In this document: piece by piece, positions 59,646-64,000 of the stretch
How positions within the stretch are numbered: position 1 is the first letter of the stretch
Layout: each line of letters opens with the position of its first letter
NCBI GenBank assembly: GCA_016758965.1
Contig: JAEPRB010000037.1
Coordinates: forward strand, 1-64,000
DNA: 64,000 nucleotides
Reading direction: 5' to 3'
From: Circinella minor
Lineage: Eukaryota > Mucoromycota > Mucoromycetes > Mucorales > Lichtheimiaceae
The notes under the pieces: model-generated
The model's database searches: none
The model's input: only the letters and a program-made list of their open reading frames with translations
What the model was told of the DNA's origin: nothing
Position numbers and translations under genes: made by a program

Positions 59646-61676
59646 ATGCAACCATCTCCTCAGGATAATGCGTCGGTACATAGTCAAAATGAGGTTACCC
59701 TGACTTCAAACATATATCAAGATGACTTAAAAAAGATGGCTTCGTATGCTGACGAAGAGAAAAATATTTCAGTTCCATCCACTGTAGATCAAGAAGAAAT
59801 TGTTGAAGAATCATATCCAGGCCTTGTTGAGTGTGCGCCCTTTCCTACATTAGCATCACTTGATGAAATTACTCATACCTTGACAAAAACAAGAACGAAC
59901 CAAACACTCAAGAATCAACAACGTGATAATGATTCTCTCAAAACGGCCACAGTTACAGATGATCAACAGAAAGGAGAAAAACCTGTACTCAAAACCATTG
60001 GCGAATACTATGGCACTGAAGGTTATAGAAATCCAGGTTGGATGGCAGTCGTGGCGACTTTTCTTGTAAACTTCTTTGTAAAGTATTATTTATTTATTTT
60101 CATTGAACTACAGGCATTAACCTGTTCAAATTGTTTATTTTTACTAATTACCTGTTTTTTTTGCTGTTTTTTTCCTAAAAAAAATAGATTTTTGGTACGG
60201 TTTTTTCATGGGGAAATTTTCAGCGACTGTAAGTCTTCTTCACGTTTCTTCTGAGTTTTTTTTATTTATTGTTTCGGTTCTCTAATGACTAATGTTTTGT
60301 AATTATTTAGCTATCTGGAAATCTATGCCGATGAAACGGATGAATTTCGTATTGCCTTTGTTGGTACCTCTGCAAATGCCATTCTTTTATCTACAGGATT
60401 AGTCATTTCACCACTTATTCCTACCCTTGGATTTCGGGGATGTATGGCCATTGGTACTATTCTAGCTCCATTGGGTCTTGTTCTAGCCAGTTATGCGACG
60501 GAGCTTTGGCATTTGTATCTCGCACAAGGAATTCTTTTTGGTCTTGGTGGCTCATTTGTGTTTTCACCATCCATTACGTTACGTAAGTAGAACCATTATA
60601 ATTTTATCTTAAAAAACACGAAACTTTCTGCGAAAAAAAAAACAATTAATATTCTGCTTTTACAAAAAAAAAAACAGCTTCACAATGGTTTGTAAAGAAT
60701 AGAGCGTTAGCAACAGGGTTAGCTGTCTCTGGATCAGGGATTGGAGGTGTATGTATCTCTCCAATGGCTCAATCGTTGATTACTAATATTGGATATCGAA
60801 ATGCATTAAGAACAATGGGTGGCATGGGTTTTGGGTTGCTGAGTATTGCCACGGCATTAGCGGTATCTCGGTACCCGCCAGCGCGGCCCAATGGGAAGCC
60901 TTGGAATATTTTTGACCGATCCCTTATAAGCTGGCCATTTGCTTTCTTACTTCTGTTTGCACTCTGTATCTCGTTCGGCTATGTCGCACCATTTTTCTTG
61001 ACACCTACCTACGCAGAGCATATTGGTGTTGATGCTTCGGTTGGTTCAACTCTTATCAGTATTATGAGCGCAGCTAACGCTGTTTGTCGAATTACTCTTG
61101 GGTGTGTATACATATACAAACATCATCATATCCTCATTATAATTACTGACATATATATTTATTTATTTATTGCTGGATTTGTAAATCTAGATATTTTGGT
61201 GACAAATATGGACGAGTCAATACTCTTTCCATTTTTACATTACTATCTGGTATTTTTACAATGGTTGTATGGCAGTTCGCCAGCACTTATGGTGCCTTTG
61301 TTGCTTATTGTGTTTTGTTCGGATTAACTGGAGGCAGTTTTGTCTCACTTATGCCCCCTGTTGTAGCTGATATTGTTGGTATTGAGAATATTCAAAAGGG
61401 AGTTAGTATCTCTTATGCTTTGACCATGTTTGGCAACTTGCTGGGAACACCTGTATCTGGTAAACTTCGAGGGCAATTTGGATGGACAGCAGCAATTCAA
61501 TTTCCTGGTACAATGACAGGTTTGTAAATTTTAATTATTTTTATATTCTATATTTAAATATATTCTCTCATTTTATTAATCACTATTTTTTTTCTCGTCC
61601 CTCTCCAGTCGCTGCAGGACTTTCAGCAGTTGCTATCCGATTTTTGCTGAATCGTAAATTTTTTGCCAAGGTTTAA
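59646..61676 (+). CDS. MFS transporter, monocarboxylate-transporter (MCT/MCH) type
   Basis: Six exons (59646-60077, 60188-60228, 60311-60582, 60678-61101, 61191-61519, 61609-61676) join in frame to 521 residues. A hydrophilic N-terminal tail of ~130 residues leads to NPGWMAVVATFLVNF, the entry to helix 1, and FGTVFSWGNFQRLYLEIYA, a typical MCT segment. Others are FGLGGSFVFSPSITL, QWFVKNRALATGLAVSGSGI (the loop after helix 4), the charged central loop YPPARPNGKPWN, and GYFGDKYGRVNTL, the MFS motif between helices 8 and 9. GLTGGSFVSLMPPVVADIVG follows. It should transport a small acid or similar solute across a membrane; the substrate is unknown. It is related to the transporter at 50.0-52.4 kb in family only: exon structure and sequence differ. 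Confidence 0.9.
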
Positions 61677-64000
61677 GGGAAAATAATAGAACAAGCATCC
61701 ATTTCCACAATGTATATTTATACCCAGCATTCTTCATCTCACTTTTTTTGTCCGTATTAATCCACAACATTATATACGTACTTATTGCATTATCATATTT
61801 TATTTCATCACCATTCTTAATCTCTTTCATTTCATAGTAGATTATTATTATAATACTACTACTCACAAAAAAAATCCATCTAATTATGTAACCAAATAAA
61901 TAAAAACATCGCGTAACCTTTTTGAAATAACATGAACTTTCACATCCTGATCTACGAACACGTTCATTTTGTATTTTTCAGAAACTTACTCTTATGCTAT
62001 GATCTAGAGTACACGGATACAAAAGAACGACAAGTTATCTTTTTAAATATATATGCTCAATTGATTGTTGAATTCAGACAGCATACAAATGAGATCATAA
62101 ATAAATATTAAGTTCTTTACTGGTACTCTTATCTTTTTTTTTATCCAAATGAACATACAGTTCATGTTGGTCGCAACTACATATATTAAATTTGTGAAGA
62201 GACCACAATATATTAAACATTTATTAAATTTCACATTCACATTTACATTTAAATTTACATTTACATTTCATAAAAATCATTATTAAATATACAAAGGCAC
62301 ACAAAATGTCATTATTAATTGGTTCTAGCCTCCATCAGCCTTAATGCTCAACTACCTATCTTTACTATTCATGGTCTTTTTTTTTATAACATTTATAAAC
62401 CATCATAGTCTAATGACAACAAACATATAGGTGATTCTAGATGACATGCAAAGAATAATACGTAGTCTATTACTGATTGATATTTTGGGTACTTTTATTT
62501 CAGGGTTAGTACTAGTATTCATCTATTATTTCTTAGTGTCGTTATTATAATCATGGCATCAGCTCAACACCCCACAAGATAAATCGACTGATTCATACAT
62601 TATAGACTATATCTTATACAATACATAAGTGAGAAAGTCTAAAAAAACCACCCATGTGCTAAGTCACATTTAATATTTATCAACAACCTATCCAACAATA
62701 TATTATATCCAACACCAGTATTCATTGAACATAATATGGATAATAAACATTTAGATATCTCTTGTATCGTATTATGTTTACAATTAACTAGCTTAGGTGC
62801 ATTGATAATCACCAAGTTGTAGAATGTATTTGAACTATTCTAATTGCATACACAGAGATAGTAAACAGATAGATGGATATTTGTTTTTCAAGCATACGTA
62901 CCAGTGAAACAACGCACTTACATGCTGCTGCAACTACAAGCGATCCAATACATAATAAACTAATAATGCCAGAATACAAGATGTGTCTATTTATTGAAAA
63001 TTTGATTTGTAGTATTACACATGAAAGAATCACAAAAAATATTCACCATATCCGATATGATCAAAGCACTTATTCTATATAAAAAAAAAATAAAGAAAAA
63101 AGTCCAAATAGCATGGGATTTTGTATCATTCATCAGGCATAAAACTACGATTAGGGAGGTTGCTGCAGGCCATTCAAAAAGTGAATAATAAAAAAAGAGC
63201 ACTACATAAAGAGAACATTCTTGATATTATTTATCGTTGATAGTATCATTTTTTGTTGCTATCATATATGGTAAAAACATCATGTATTATGTGATGAGTA
63301 TTATAATTTTTTATTTTATTTTACAAGTCATTTTTCCCCATTGATGTAGAAAATTCTCATTTTTCATTACATTGGATTATTTTTCTTTCCTTCCCTCACT
63401 TAGTCATCTAATAGCATGTTGTGAGATATTTGAAAAATATATATCTAAAATCCAAAATACGTAACATAATTTCTCTTCATAGCTTAGAATAAAGTCTAAA
63501 AGCCTATTCTTGGCATGAGGCATGACTAGATTCTTTCAGATGGTTATACATATCTTATGTGCGACAAGGACCTTTAGTTTTGTATATATATGGCTTATAC
63601 GCACAATTCTATTTTGCTCATTTTTTTTTTATCATTTGAGAATATATTGAATCACACAAACCCTTTAATAATACTATCATATCAATATTAGCTTTCTATG
63701 ATATGGTCGCGACCACTCTTTTTTTTTTTTTCGCTGAGCCAAATGAAGAAAAAAACTTCCTTAGTGATGATTGATGTTGGGTGCCCCACATGATCTATTA
63801 AATCGGTCGGATCAGGAAGTCAAATGGTTTGATGTGCAGAGAAGTTCTTTAGTACCATTTGTGTATCACTTTCATCCATCCAGGTACAATATACAAAAAA
63901 CAAGGAGAATGTCATCGTTCACTACAAATAGATAGTGAAAAATAAGTAAAAGGTAAAAAAAAAACTACTTTTTTTTTTATTTTGATGCAAACCCATTTTT
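61677..64000. other. AT-rich stretch without a recognisable gene
   Basis: No convincing coding frame on either strand. An imperfect TTTACA/TTCACA hexamer run lies at about 62230-62272. Around 63780-63880 the sequence is less AT-rich, and a minus-strand ATG opens a 19-residue frame (MDESDTQMVLKNFSAHQTI), but I cannot support it as a gene. Confidence 0.5.
62230..62272. repeat. TTTACA-type hexamer repeat
   Basis: About seven imperfect units of CATTTA or CATTCA in a row. A simple-sequence repeat with no other visible role. Confidence 0.75.

Noticed and set aside
63780..63880. First exon of a minus-strand gene at the right edge
   Set aside because: Only 19 codons and no convincing splice site before the stop.
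1..64000. tRNA genes or rRNA
   Set aside because: I looked for B-box-like GGTTCGA and conserved rRNA words; the hits were isolated and lay within coding sequence.

Overview
The window is AT-rich, intron-containing nuclear DNA from a filamentous fungus, most likely Mucoromycota (Mucorales). The reasons are short GT-AG introns of about 50-100 bp, a repeat load of Harbinger, pogo, LINE, Ty3/gypsy, CACTA-like, hAT and Helitron relics, and a multi-exon gene whose C-terminal motif I associate with a large Mucorales family. The order is a judgement from memory; no database was consulted. I saw no tRNA, rRNA or CRISPR.

Left part (1-36.9 kb) is a nested transposon graveyard. It starts with the end of a Harbinger element: a nuclease on + and a Myb/SANT-like partner on -. 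Next comes an OTU-protease-like gene (copy A, - strand) split by an internally deleted pogo element, then a decayed LINE. A Ty3/gypsy element begins at 9214. It has a long terminal repeat, gag, a pol lacking the RT core, and an extra 3' ORF, and its pol is split by a 5.8-kb CACTA-like element with 3-bp target duplications. A second tnp2-type transposase relic follows. After it lies OTU copy B (+ strand), which keeps the empty site that proves the pogo insertion in copy A. Then come a hAT relic, a multi-exon gene fragment with a MITE inside an exon, a gypsy integrase scrap and a Helitron helicase relic. Nearly all are broken, and many of the stops are TGA.

Right part (37.2-61.7 kb) is a gene-rich segment with intact-looking, spliced genes. 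Nine in a row lie on the minus strand: a DUF2470-type membrane protein, a 71-residue prefoldin-like protein resembling ASDURF, a Whi2-like BTB protein, a large modular zinc-finger protein, V-ATPase subunit C, a questin-oxidase-like protein, an MCT-type transporter, a 107-residue cysteine-rich protein, and a histone-deacetylase/acetylpolyamine-amidohydrolase-like enzyme. A second MCT-type transporter lies on + at 59.6-61.7 kb. These look like ordinary neighbours, not one pathway.

The most unusual item is the zinc-finger gene at 41.7-44.8 kb. Eleven exons are joined by ten introns that are all in phase 1, and they encode four copies of a finger-plus-tail module that look built by exon duplication. 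The clearest evolutionary evidence is three transposon insertions whose precise removal restores the interrupted sequence: pogo in the OTU gene, the CACTA-like element in gypsy pol, and the MITE in an exon.
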